Part shown: positions 1 to 11,493 of the stretch, piece by piece
Layout: each line of letters opens with the position of its first letter
How positions within the stretch are numbered: the stretch's first letter is position 1
Source: Agelas oroides
Lineage: Eukaryota; Porifera; Demospongiae; Agelasida; Agelasidae
NCBI GenBank assembly: GCA_949130485.1
Contig: OX422195.1
Span: 8,982,029-9,046,028 of the forward strand
Length of the DNA: 64,000 nucleotides
Direction: 5' to 3'
The notes under the pieces: generated by a model
Told to the model about the DNA's origin: nothing
What the model saw: the letters and a program-made list of their open reading frames with translations, nothing else
The model's database searches: none
Program-made: the position numbers and the translations under genes

Positions 1-15
1 TGACAGTGAATGGGG

Positions 16-2753
16 TCATGTGACATTGGCCCTGAGTCTCAAGATCCAGTCTAGTAGAGAGGGCGAGATGACTCGTAGGTACACAGCCATCTTGTGCAGG
101 GGAGAAGCCACTGTGACCTCGTGTTGTCGGCTAGCTATGGCCTGTAGGATCTGCTGGGCTGCATACTGGGGGGTCATGCCACGGAGAGTGGTAGCATCGG
201 TCACTGTGAGAGGATTAGATCATCAGTTTTAGCCATTTCCAAAACCACTTTGTGGATAGACTAGTCTCGTGCCCAGACCCCACCCACGAGGAAAGGGTCT
301 GGTGACGTTCAACCAATCCCTCGGGCTTCATTAATGTTGATTGCGTTCTGGGGAGAATTTTCCCTCTACCAATCATATTGAAGAAAACACAATCTGTAGT
401 GCAACACAGGAAATCCTTGGCTACTTCAGCACAATGACAAAGCACTTTTTTGGTGCATAAATTAGTTATCAGTTCTTGTCTCGTCTTTGTTCTCCTCAGT
501 TGGAGTCTGGAGGTGTCCTCTGTGTCTCGTCTTCGTGTTGTGCAGGTCCACTCCACTTCCGTTAGTACCTTCACTTTTCATATCTTCAGTCTTCTATGCA
601 AACAGCAAGCTACGAATTTTTAATGAAGCCCGAGGAATTAGCCGAATGTCACTAGACCCTCTCCTCGCGGGTGGGGTCTGGGCACAAGACTATGGATAAA
701 TGGGGTAGCCTGTATCTGGGCTATTTCTCCTAGAGGTCAACAGTTTGAATCCCTCAATGTCTCATGTTCGTGACTCCTTGCCCCCCGCGCACACACACAC
801 AGTAAGAGGAAGTGAGGTACAAGGCTAGGGAGGAGTAGCCTGAGAATGAGTTCACACACCAGTCTGTACTGCGACGTCTCCTCCGTCACAAGGCTTTTCC
901 TGCCTTCTGATTGCATACTGGAGGCAGGGAAAGCTTGTCAACAAAGTTACCTGGCTAGACTATTTCTTTCACTCAACAAAAGAGTACTCTAAGGAATTCA
1001 TGTAGTAACAGGATTTAGTAACAGGTTTTGGAGTTAACTGAATTTGCCACAATACCGCTCCTATCTCCCATTAGACCAAGTACTACAAAGTGTACACAGC
1101 TGACAAAGACTCACCAGCACACACAAACAGTCAGGTCAAGTATTGCTTTATCAACTGTTTACCCAAGGACACCTCATAGATGGCCATACCTCCATGCTTG
1201 CTGCCATCTCCCTGCACTGCATTGGTGGAGAGCTGAGTGGCTATGTACCCCGGGCTCACGACAGTGACGGTCACGCCCCTCGGGCCCAGCTCAGCTCTGA
1301 GGGAGTCAAAGTATCCTTGCAGGGCGTGCTTAGAGGCTGAGTCTAGAGGGAGAAGAGAGGTTTGAGCGTTTCTAGCACCGTTAGCACGAACTAGTTGTTT
1401 AATGCAGGACAAGAACAGCTCCTTGGAAAAAAAAGAAAGGGCTGCATTCTTCACCGAGTCGTCCTCTGCACAGAATACTATACCAGCCTCATCAGCTGCA
1501 CTGAAGTGATTGGGAGATGGGGACTGCTATTTCGTCAGTCAGGTGGCTATGTCAATGAAGGCGGTCAGGGCCATAAGACCAAGAGCTATGACCGTCATTT
1601 TTTTAGCCATCCCTCTCAGCCTTACACAGTGGAAATGGCTGCTGTGGCTACTCACAAGAGGAGCGGTATGGGAGTCCTATCTTTCCCTGCAGGCTGCTAA
1701 TCACGACAATGTGCCCTCGGCCCTGGTCCAGCATGGAGGGAAGGAGAGCTGGAAGGAGGAAGGTTTCACCAGTAACTTTGTACAGTAGAAATACATGTAC
1801 ATATGTACACCCCCATCCCTTCACCCCCCACCTCCTCATCCCTCTCCCATCTCCTACCCCACCATCTCCCCACCCTTGGTGAGAGCCACAGTGCCAAAGA
1901 AGTTGACCTCCATCACCCTCCTGTCCACTGCAGCATCTGTCTCCATAACACTGCTCCTTGAGCTCACCCCTGCATTGTTCACGAGGATGTCCACCTGGCC
2001 AAATGCCTCCACCGCTTCCTGTGCCCGCCCTGCAATGGAAGTTGCGTCACTGAGATCGAGGGGAAGAATTTTCGGGGAGTGGAGGGAAGGAGAGGAGGGC
2101 TGGGGGGGGGGGGGGTGGGGATGAAGGACAGGGTGCCATGGTAAAACACAGGTGCACTGGATGCTTTAAAGGTGTGGTAAGCAGACTTTCTGTGTATGGT
2201 TGTTGTCAAGCTCAAACTTGAGTCGCTGCAGCTGTTGCACATTGCGTGAGGCCAGGATCAGCTTGGCACCCAACGAGTGAAACTGTCGAGCCAACGCTGA
2301 GGGAAGGAACAAGGGTAGTCATGTGCCGGCTGTTGCTACATCTGCAAATAGGATCAAAAGTTTTGATCTGTAAGAATCATGCTTGTTCACTTGATAATTC
2401 TCTTCCGATGCTCTTGATCTTTTGATCGGCTTCATATTGCAAACACGTTTATAGGCTAACTATTATCCTTGGGGAACAGTGGTACACAAGGGGTGGAAGT
2501 ATATGCCCTATCCACGCTCTCCACACCATCCAGTCCTCACATATCCACGTCTTTCCACGATACCTTCCCCTAGTCCAGAGCTGGCGCCAGTGATAAGGAC
2601 CACCCTGCCAGCCAGTCGTTGCAGCGCGCGCCGCACCCTCCACCGCTGATACGCTTGCCACAAGCACACCGCTAGTCCTACCAACAGCAGTGCCTTCCCG
2701 ACGCTCCTACTCGCCCAACTGTGGCGGATCACGTAGCCAGCAGCGTCCATCAT
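16..2753 (-). CDS. DHRS7B: DHRS7B-like short-chain dehydrogenase/reductase, complete
   Basis: Six exons join in frame into about 328 residues: 2564-2753, 2187-2296, 1874-2099, 1656-1748, 1163-1342 and 16-203. An N-terminal membrane anchor (VGKALLLVGLAVCLW) precedes the Rossmann cofactor motif TGASSGLG. The structural motif NNAG is in exon 3. The catalytic serine strand (VISSLQGK) is in exon 4. The YSASK catalytic Tyr/Lys motif is split across exons 4 and 5. The C-terminal helix region matches the DHRS7 subfamily, and human DHRS7B has a similar length (about 325). The family are membrane-bound NAD(P)(H) oxidoreductases of the ER and peroxisome, linked to ether-lipid and steroid metabolism; the substrate here cannot be told. 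The exon 2/3 join through a C-rich acceptor is the least certain. The gene is divergent from SOCS gene A. Confidence 0.88.
262..692. mobile_element. MITE with long inverted repeats, in the last DHRS7B intron
   Basis: The ends are near-perfect inverted repeats (TAGTCTCGTGCCCAGACCC at 262 against GGGTCTGGGCACAAGACTA ending at 692). The similarity continues inward for about 75 bp to the ends of the AT-richer core. Flanking 9-mers tggatagac (253-261) and tggataaat (693-701) agree at 7 of 9 positions, which fits an aged 9-bp target duplication. No coding capacity. The TAGTCTCG terminus is shared with the elements at 45458 and 47853, so a common, perhaps Mutator-like, superfamily is inferred. Confidence 0.8.
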
Positions 2754-3124
2754 GCAAGAGCGTTGTCATTCCATTTATCCGAAACTACGAAAGTTTTTCA
2801 TTTCAATTTCTACACAAGGACACGACAGCTAGACCCCATCTGCATAGCGATGTCGGAAGGTCATGAGAGCGGCTAGAGATTGGTGAGTGATCCAAATACG
2901 GCGTGTGATGAGAGCCTTAGTGTTCACTCTAGCTAGGGAGGCTTGCAGTTAATTTGCTGTGAGCACAGTATGGGGCTGATCAAAGTGTGCATATCAATTT
3001 CTGCAGGAGAATGACGTTTGTCCTGTGAGCACCAAAGCCCCTCACACAGTGGACACTACTAACAGGTCATAGACAACATCCCTCTAATGTGAAGCTGTGT
3101 GTGGGTAGCCGCTGAGATTAAGGA
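2754..3124. promoter_or_regulatory. Divergent DHRS7B / SOCS gene A promoter region
   Basis: This 371-bp gap lies between the start codons of two oppositely transcribed genes and so must hold both promoters and 5' UTRs. I see no TATA box or clear ORF. An untranslated first exon for the SOCS gene could lie here but cannot be fixed from sequence alone. Confidence 0.5.
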
Positions 3125-3700
3125 TTGATGGTTATGTCCAGCGGTGGGATGCACCGTTCCCCGTCCAATCGTATCAGTCTCCATCACATCCTCAAAAGAT
3201 TAAGAATGTGTGGATGGTATTGGGGGGATCTCTCAGGAGAACAGGCCAAAGAAATTCTCAAGAATGCCCAAAACGGCTCCTTTATTCTACGAGACAGCAC
3301 AGATGCCTGCCATCTCTTCACCCTTTCCCTAAAGGCACGCAATCTTGTGATTAGCGTTCGTGTCACATTCAGTCGGGGACAGTTCAAGCTGGACTCTTGC
3401 CAACAAGAAGACTGCCCTTCATTCGAGTCAGTGGTGGACATGATAGACTATTACCTTGAGGATGAGAGCAGAGAGTTTTACATTCAAGTGCCAGATTTTG
3501 GAGAGTTTCCTGTCTCTCTCCGACACCCGCTGTGGAAGGAGGTGCCCTCTTTGCAACACCTCTGCCGTAAGAACATTGTACAGTGTTGTAGAACTGGAAG
3601 TAGTATTCACAAACTGCCCCTTCCACCTCATTTGATTCGTTACTTGCTAGAGTTTGCTCCGGAAGACGTCACAAACAACCAGCTACCACCCAACACGTAG
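3125..3700 (+). CDS. SOCS family protein A (SH2 + SOCS box), CISH/SOCS2-like size
   Basis: A single coding exon encodes 191 residues. A short N-terminal region is followed by an SH2 domain at about residues 30-130. It starts with GWYWGDLSGEQAKEIL and carries the phosphotyrosine-binding motif GSFILRDS, whose Arg is invariant in the family. A C-terminal SOCS box (SLQHLCRKNIVQ and LPLPPHLIRYLLEF) should bind elongin B/C. SOCS proteins are substrate receptors of cullin-5 ubiquitin ligases that damp JAK/STAT and receptor tyrosine kinase signalling. Several Met codons near the start (3125, 3134) leave the exact start open. A second SOCS gene lies tail to tail 3.8 kb downstream. The subfamily is not resolved; the small size fits the CISH/SOCS1-3 group. 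Confidence 0.9.
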   Translation: MMVMSSGGMHRSPSNRISLHHILKRLRMCGWYWGDLSGEQAKEILKNAQNGSFILRDSTDACHLFTLSLKARNLVISVRVTFSRGQFKLDSCQQEDCPSFESVVDMIDYYLEDESREFYIQVPDFGEFPVSLRHPLWKEVPSLQHLCRKNIVQCCRTGSSIHKLPLPPHLIRYLLEFAPEDVTNNQLPPNT

Positions 3701-6700
3701 CACATGTCACAACAGGTATCGCACGCGACAGTGCAGTTGTTTATATGCTGGTGTGATGTACTTTTGTGCTTGTGTGTCCTCATGTGTGCCCGTATATATT
3801 ATGTAACATTTCCTGTTGCCCACGCAGTCTTTGCTAACTTAATACTCGACACATACTCGAAACATACTTCGAATAGCTCTGCATAGCAACTGTACACATG
3901 TGGGCATCACAAAGGGCTTCATTCATGCTCAAAATTAAAAAGGCTTTGTACTCTAATGCTGTCATTCACTGCTGAATTTGGTTTCCTGCGACTGCTGGCC
4001 GTCACTTTCCTCTCATAACACCAGACGTCTTTGAGGTGAGATCTCAAACATGATTGGTCATCTTCTTTTGATGTTAATAGACAGCACCAGTGATCCTTGT
4101 CCCTACACAATAGCTGGTGGCTAGATAATCTCATGCCCAGAGAGACGAGTTGCTGGAATACACTGTGACCACTTAAAGTATTTTTCTAGTAAATTTTATC
4201 ACAACAAGAACTTTGCTCACAGTGGGGAGGGGAGGGGAGAGGGGGGAGAAGTGGGAGAACTAACTGGTGTTGAGCGTTTTAGCAAACAATCTGTGAATTG
4301 TGACTGGGATAAGGCTAGCTGCCAGCCTGGCACCTCCTCTCTGCAGACACCTTCATAATTAGAATGCCAGGGGTGGGGCCACTGATATTAATAACATTCA
4401 TATCCTTGTTAATTTGCTAGGCAGGTGTTAGAATCCTTTGTCTTTGCCCACACAAGAGTGGGAGGAGAAATGAGCGAGCAGTTCTAATTATGAGATTCAT
4501 GATAGGGAGTTCACTAAGATTCATGACACTGAGGCAGCAAATGACTTCATCTGGATAGCTAATATTAATTTTGTTTTAAATCTGCTGCGCTGGGTAGTTT
4601 CTGCTATTCCAAGTCCAAGGCAAACATTTTTATGTCCAGACTCACTGTGTCAAAACCAGGGATACATGTACCTCCTAATCACATCCTGTCGAGAATTCAT
4701 GGACCACTGACACACTAGGCTTGTATCGCTAGCTTGACTGCACCAAGGTACAAGGTAGTTCCATTCCCAGGCCTTCCAACTGTCCAGTTTTTTAAATTTA
4801 TTATTATACTGGACAAGATCAAAAGCTAGACAGTTGGAAGGCCTGGGAATGAGGCTCTGCCAACACACACTCAACAGCTGCAAAACATCCCAGGCCACTT
4901 TCCCCCCCTCCCATGTGGCCTGGGAATGAGGTTACAAGATGTCTATGAAGCACACATCTCCAGTGACTTTGATAAGCATCCCCCTACAACTGACCTGATG
5001 CAATGTTGCTCCCATAAGCACAGAATGTTGCTAGTACCCTTGTCTTATTCCCTGACTGTTTAACAGTAAGCCTGGTTAGCCTGGTTATGCAGGCCTTCTC
5101 GCTATCCAGTTTTTGGACAGTGGGAGAAGAGACAGGTAACTTTGTGTCTAAACAAGATATTAACACTGCAGCCACACAGGCAAAGAACATTGCGAATGAG
5201 TATGGTTAAACAATGTCCACCAAGATATTAACACTGCACCTACACAGGCAAAGAACATTGCGAATGAGTAAGGTTAAATAAAATGACCTTGTTCTCAAGT
5301 TGTTAGACTAATTGTTCTCAAGCTATTTCTGTAAATTCTTTGCATTTAATGCAAGCAATTGCTTCTGTGACTTCATGGTCGCCGGTCTGGGTACGAGGCT
5401 ACCTTGGTGGTTGTTTTCATGTTGTGAAAGTCTGTGAAAACTTCCTGTGTGGAAGTTAGAGTGTACTGGACTCATTAACCTTTACAAGTGAGCACCTCCC
5501 TTGGCGTGTGTCTTACCTGTTCACACAGTTGCCCCCAACTGAGCAACATCTGTCTTCCATCAACAACACGCAAATTGACAAGCAAATTACAGTAACATGC
5601 CTCTTATCTTAAAATGCAATTTTACACTCAAGTTACAGGTGAGTGGTGTATGGGTGTGGGTACCTCTCACTCTGTTACTCCCACTTAACCTTGTTTGCAG
5701 CACAGTGCTTGATGGAGTTCTTTGGTACACAAATTGCCACTGTAGTGACTCAGTTACACTGTTTACTGCACTGGGGAAGCCAGGTAATGGGTAAAGCAAA
5801 CACTAATTGGGCACTGTGTTTGTCCTGTGCAATCAGCTGTTAAACTTGGCTGGGTTCAGAGTCAAGGTGATGAATACTGCAACACTCTACTGCACACTCT
5901 TAATGCCATTTGACCACTCCCAGTAAACGATTGCTAGATTGCTATCGGCATTTGGGTGCTTTCAGATAAACACACAATTGCTGATTCTAATAAAAGTTTT
6001 AGCTTTATTTCTAGATAGTGAATTTGGCCATCTGGTCGGTTGAAATGTGCGTAGCCTTGGCCTGCTATTCAAATTAGTTATGCTTAACAAATCGTGTTAA
6101 TGGTCAATGCATTGTTCCGTCAACAAGAGTGAACACCTACATACACATCATATCTGTGGGGAATAGCACTTGGGACTTGGCTGCCAAACTCAACTATGCA
6201 TCAGTCAGCTGACTAATGGACACAGCGACCATAATAGGAAGACGGGCACTGGAGGATGTCTGTCCCCTGTTGCTACACCAGAGTCATGTTCATTGTCAAC
6301 AGTACAGCACTAGTTTGAGGAAGGGGGGTTTGCCTATGTCCGGGCAGCACTATGGAAGCTTGGAAATGATTATAGACACTGTGAAATTAACTGAAGCTGG
6401 TGTGTATCCAAGGCTACATAAATGGGGGAGAGAATGCTTCCGAGAGGCTTCAGTTGGCATACTAACTTATTCCGTAGAAGGTAACTCGTTTGAACACCTG
6501 GAGCAGAAAAATGAGCGTACCTGATTGGTCAATCTCTGAACAGCCATTCATTGGAACTGTTTCGATATCATTTCCATGCATCTGTTGATAGACAGGTAAT
6601 TGCATTGCAAAACTTCTGGGAATTAAGATCCTAGGCATTACAGCCTTTGTAATTTGATCTGTCACTGGAGATGCTGTTCAGCTGGGCAATAGAGAATACT

Positions 6701-7493
6701 AGCTAAATTATAGTGCTACCAAATATGGACATCAGCTGTCTCTGTTGTGTAAATGTCACCTACACTCACTTTAGCATGACCAACGTGGCAGCGAGTCTAT
6801 ACCGGTAAGACAGGATGTCTCGACTGGTCACACCGGTTGCTTACAGCTGTTTCGACTGAATACAAACGCCTATATATTCATACTGTAGCAATGTATATGT
6901 GCAACCTTTGCATGTGCCAGACACATTATTTGGGGTTTGAATTTCGAATTTGAACTATATTCACACTACTATGGTATCTGAATGACATCATGTTGACCTT
7001 GTGCCATGCCAGCACATGCCAGCAGCTGAGATGGCAATAATATGCAGGGGAAGCCCCTGGGTATGTCCCTCTGTATTGGTCATTACATAACAGCACAAAT
7101 TAGTATTTTAACTATTGCAAGCCTGTCATCAAAGTGTCGGTTTGCAAATTTTTTAATAACCAGTTGACATGAAGACCGTTACATACATTGTCCCCTAACA
7201 GTTAACACACACACTTTACATAGGACACACACACACATTGTGACACCAACACAGACTACAGAAATGTACACAAAACAAGGAGATGAGGTGGGTAGAGTGA
7301 TACTGAATTGAAATTCTAATGTTAAATGAGCTAAAAATGGTGACACTATGAAATGGTTGGTACTGGTTATAGTGTGATAAACACGTGGGGAGAGGTACAA
7401 TTAATGACTAGAAGCAACATGTATTCCCAGGCTAGTCTCAAGAAAGGCCTGGTGAAATATTATTGCATTCTCTTTTACCCTAGTCCATTGTCC
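3701..7493. other. Intergenic region between the two convergent SOCS genes
   Basis: No recognisable gene in 3.8 kb. It contains a foldback element at about 4742-4858, a second CCTGGGAATGAGG foldback end near 4925, a tandemly duplicated stretch of about 60 bp at 5152-5275 (AAGATATTAACACTGCA units), and otherwise unstructured AT-rich DNA. Short ORFs here have no family signature. Confidence 0.6.
4742..4858. repeat. Foldback element of the CCCAGGC family
   Basis: Inverted arms CATTCCCAGGCCTTCCAACTG (about 4760-4780) and its complement (about 4832-4852) flank an AT-rich loop. The CATTCCCAGGC outer end is the variant also seen near 52105 and 56966. It probably forms a perfect hairpin stem of more than 25 bp when single-stranded. 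Confidence 0.7.
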
Positions 7494-8150
7494 CTAGTTG
7501 CCTGTGTCAATCTGCAGTGAATTTCTGGAGCCGGAGCTCCTGGAATCTTCACTAGCCCGATCAAACTCCGCGTCTTCCTCTTCGTACAGTGGGAAAAGCT
7601 GCTCGTCAAAGAGAGGGTTCTCGGAGAGGTACAACTCCACAAGTCTCTTGGGAAGTCCCAGTTTGTCCAGGTTATCCCGGGTAACGTGCTTGTGTACGAC
7701 CTCACGACAGAGGAACATGAGTGAGTGCATCTGCTTATGCCGGCACACCGGCTTTGTGAGGTAGAGGTGGACGTCTTGGTGGCGACTGTGGCCTGTGAGC
7801 ACACACACAGGGAGTTTATCCACAACGGAGCGATTGTAGCAGAATGATACTAGATCCATCATTGTCCTAAAGAGGGGCAAGCCCGAGTCTTGCAGGGAGA
7901 GACTAAAGTAGCCCTTGGCATAATCGACACGGACAGAACCATATTTGTTCTGAATCTTGAAAGTGATGGTATACAAATCAGTTCTATTATCGGAGTCACT
8001 AGAATCCCTCACCAAGAAGGCACCATTGGGCTCGTTTTTGAGCATTCTCTCGGCTTCTTCAACAGTAATGTTGCTGTAGTAATAGCCCAATTTGGGCAGG
8101 GTGAGGATGGTGTCAAGCAGGCCACAGCGTTGGTAGTTACAACACGACAT
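7494..8150 (-). CDS. SOCS family protein B (SH2 + SOCS box)
   Basis: One coding exon encodes 218 residues. The SH2 domain spans roughly residues 18-125, with GYYYSNITVEEAERML at its start and the Arg-bearing motif GAFLVRDSSDS. The SOCS box is at about 140-180 (SLMFLCREVVHKHV, then LGLPKRLVELYL). An acidic, serine-rich tail follows (EEEDAEFDRASEDSRSSGS), which is unusual because SOCS boxes normally end the protein. The start codon sits just behind a strong acceptor (TTTTTTCCCCCAG), and a GAG/GTAAGT donor near 8660 marks a separate untranslated first exon. The likely role is that of a cullin-5 substrate receptor for phosphotyrosine proteins. Orthology within the family is uncertain. Confidence 0.9.
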   Translation of the reverse strand: MSCCNYQRCGLLDTILTLPKLGYYYSNITVEEAERMLKNEPNGAFLVRDSSDSDNRTDLYTITFKIQNKYGSVRVDYAKGYFSLSLQDSGLPLFRTMMDLVSFCYNRSVVDKLPVCVLTGHSRHQDVHLYLTKPVCRHKQMHSLMFLCREVVHKHVTRDNLDKLGLPKRLVELYLSENPLFDEQLFPLYEEEDAEFDRASEDSRSSGSRNSLQIDTGN

Positions 8151-8154
8151 GATC

Positions 8155-9213
8155 TGGGGGAAAAAATAAATAAGGGGAAAAAATGAAGAGAGTCTGTTTA
8201 AAATACTGCAGCCTGAAGAATTAACTGGACAAAGTTGTCAAATAAATAAAATATTTATTTTCACCTCCAAGCCTTTTTTAGTCCAATTAGGGAGGAGGGG
8301 TATAAACACTTTATTTGGGAAGCAACAAGCGGGGAATTGAACCTGGGAATTTTCAGCTCACAGCGGAATGCCACTTGGTAACAAGTTACCTCCAAAGTTC
8401 TGGATTTCATCATTGTGGTAATTACGTAACTCTACACGGTTTAGTACCAAAGTACTTGTGTACTGAAGCCTGTGCAATTTATTGCTGCAATAAACTGAAA
8501 CCAATATTTTGCACACTCTCCTAAAAGTTTGGGGACGCCTGGGGACAACACTAAAACATTTGAGACCTTGGCACTCACTTGTGATAGGATCTGAGCTGTT
8601 TACTATAACTAGCCACATTTCAAAAGACTGCCGCAGTTAATGAATATCGAACGCAAACTTACCTCAATCAAAGCATCTGGCTCAAGGTTTTGAAAAATAG
8701 GAGAAGGAAGCTAAACTCATGGGAACTTTGCAACAGCACAAAACAATCTAGCTAGCTAACGATTTTCCATCTCGATTTTTCATGCACACAATATCGTCAG
8801 CCAAAGCCCCATACCCAGACCCTTATAAACTCAGCAAGCGCTGTCATTACACCGATCGTCACTACAGCGATATACACTGCAACATGGAACACACACACAA
8901 ATCTGGACTCACCTATCATAAGCAGTTGAGCTTCTTGCACGGTTGCACAGTTTCCGTGTTCGGCGAGTTTGAGGGTAGTGCAATCGCTGTGGCGATCTGG
9001 GACCGTTGGAGCGCGCTGTTAGATGCGGTGCCGGTGAGATGGATGGAGAGAGAGAGAAGATGGTCGAACAGCTGACCAACTGACTGTCATCAGCTGCACG
9101 TCAGCTGGACACTTAGCGCTCGCTTCAAAAACCGTAAGAGGTCGCCTTGGCATCCGTTGCTGCTGGTTATATGGGAGTTACGCCCACGCACACACGTTTA
9201 GTGAGCGGAAATA
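8155..9213 (-). promoter_or_regulatory. 5' UTR intron, untranslated first exon and promoter of SOCS gene B
   Basis: A consensus donor (TTGAG/GTAAGTTT on the minus strand, near 8660) pairs with the acceptor just before the start codon at 8155, giving a 5' UTR intron of about 500 bp. Upstream DNA to 9213 holds the presumed promoter. No other gene is recognised here. Confidence 0.6.
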
Positions 9214-9592
9214 TAGACCTTATGCAATTGACGTCATCACCTCACGTAAACAAACGTGAAACGGAAAGTAGACGGAAATCCGGATACTAAATGACCGCGG
9301 TCAATGGAGCTTAAGTACAGCGGAGCAGTTTGCGAGCTCCTTTCTCACCAGCGCAGTAAGTGATTTTACGTTTACACCCAGAATGTACAAGGCCTCAACA
9401 GGACCTAACGCTCACCGAAGCGAATAAGCTTACCTGCATGCTTCGTTGACGCAGCGAGCTCGCAAAGTGCTTCGCTGTACTTAAGCTCCATAGACCGCGG
9501 TCTTCCTTGCCACTCAAAATGGCGGCGTAGTATCCGGATTCCGTCCACTTTCCGTTTTACGTTTAATTACGTGTGGTATTGCATAAGGTCTA
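9214..9592. mobile_element. 379-bp MITE with roughly 130-bp terminal inverted repeats
   Basis: The ends read TAGACCTTATGCAAT inward on both strands. Matching blocks continue inward: the ACGTAAA region, ACGGAAAGT, GACGG, ATCCGGATACTA, GACCGCGGTC, ATGGAGCTTAAGTACAGCG and TTTGCGAGCTC. The core has no ORF. The element lies just upstream of the SOCS gene B promoter. Flanking bases suggest a TA target duplication, but that is too short to prove it. Confidence 0.85.
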
Positions 9593-9882
9593 TCCGTTAT
9601 CTGTAATTTCAAGACGCTTTTAGATTGCATTGCACAATCACTCAAAAACAAATGTAGCGGATGTGGGGACAAAGGGCATTTGCACACACAAACAGCCAGA
9701 GCAGTATTGTGAGAAACACAAAATCGCTAAGTGCTGACACTAAACATTCTTTTGCTGCTGTCCCTAGCTAAGAGTTGCTTTAGTAGCAGACCGGCTGCAA
9801 GCCGGGACCTCAGGTCGTGAGCCTCAACGTCATGTTGCCACTCCACTGACCCCCAACGTGACATCTAGCAAGAGGGAGTATG

Positions 9883-10074
<192 letters not shown>

Positions 10075-11179
10075 GGATGACAATTGCAGATATCTCTGTA
10101 TTTTCACACAAGGGCCAGGCACCAATAACCTTAGCAACCCACCTAGCAACTACCATAATTAGTGCCAAGTGCAAGATCCAACAAGCCACTCAAAATGCTG
10201 ACCAAGCTAATTATGAGTACATTCCAGTGTAAGAAACTATGAAAACACTCACAGCTCTGTGCACACATAACTACACTCACAAAAACCAGCTGTCTTAACA
10301 AGCGTACACGTTTCTCGAATTTAATTAACACCAGTCTGAAAACCTCAGATACTCATGCATCCAGAAAGTGAGTGTGGGCCTTTACAGAGATACAAAACTT
10401 GAACGTAAGCAATGTGCTCAAAATATGCAAGGGAATGATCTACATGGGACTGTCCCATGTGATAGATTATTTGATTGGGTACACAGAAAGCTGGCACACT
10501 CCAGGGCAGTATTGCAACTCAGCTGCTATGCATTTACTTGTTTTAAGGACTGCCTACTACTTAATGTACACATGTAGGAAAACCTACAATCCTTTTTATA
10601 CTCAAACTGAATTGAAAAGTTATTGTAGTAACCAAGCAACCAACTACGTTCCCACACCAGACAACACCCTAATTATACTTAGTATTGATTAAGTCATTCC
10701 TGTGTGGCCAATATGCACACAAACATGCGTGTTACATGTACCACAGTGTGAGCTACTATCAACTGACCATGTAGCTTACAGCATAAAGTCAGATCAAATT
10801 TATCAACAAATTTCACTATGTAACTTGCAGATTCTTATACACTCTCGGTTCTGTTACAGAACACGGAAAATTTCAGTGCAGCGGCCACACCCACATTTCA
10901 GTTGGCATAGTGATCACTGCTTGGTTCCCATTCTCAAGATACTAACGGCTTTTGTTATTCAAAACAGACGACTTAATCTCTAAACGTGTTTCACTATTTT
11001 AAGCTCAAGCTATCTGTCTTGGAAGACTTCAATTCAGGACTATGCCTATACTCTTGACACATAAGCCAATCCATGAACCCAGCCACAATACGAGGTACAT
11101 AAAACATACAATGAAAGAGCCAGCAATGGATACAAGGGCACAGCTAGCATGCAGTTATATAGTCATGACTTGCTCATGG

Positions 11180-11390
11180 ACACATTGTGGAATCTCATGA
11201 ACAGTGTGAGCAGTGTGGAATCTCCTGAACAGTGTGAGCAGTGTGGAATCTCCTGAACAGTGTGAGCAGTGTGGAATCTCATGAACAGTGTGAGCAGTGT
11301 GGAATCTCATGAACAGTGTGAGCAGTGTGGAATCTCATGAACAGTGTGAGCAGTGTGGAATCTCATGAACAGTGTGAGCAGTGGCTATGA
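11180..11390. repeat. 28-bp minisatellite, about 7 copies
   Basis: Tandem units of the form GAATCTCATGAACAGTGTGA plus GCAGTGTG, with a C/A variant at one position (CTCCTGAAC or CTCATGAAC). It sits just 3' of the penultimate ATPAF2-like exon found. Confidence 0.9.
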
Positions 11391-11493
11391 GCAGAGACGA
11401 GCTGATTGGAAGTTTGTGTGGATGAGAAAGTGGAGCTAATATTTGGAGATGGGGAGACGTAATTCTGACTCTTCTACTTTGTGCCCCCATTAC

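Noticed and set aside
215-574. ORF of 119 residues on the minus strand
   Set aside because: Lies in the MITE at 262-692 within the DHRS7B intron and has no family signature.
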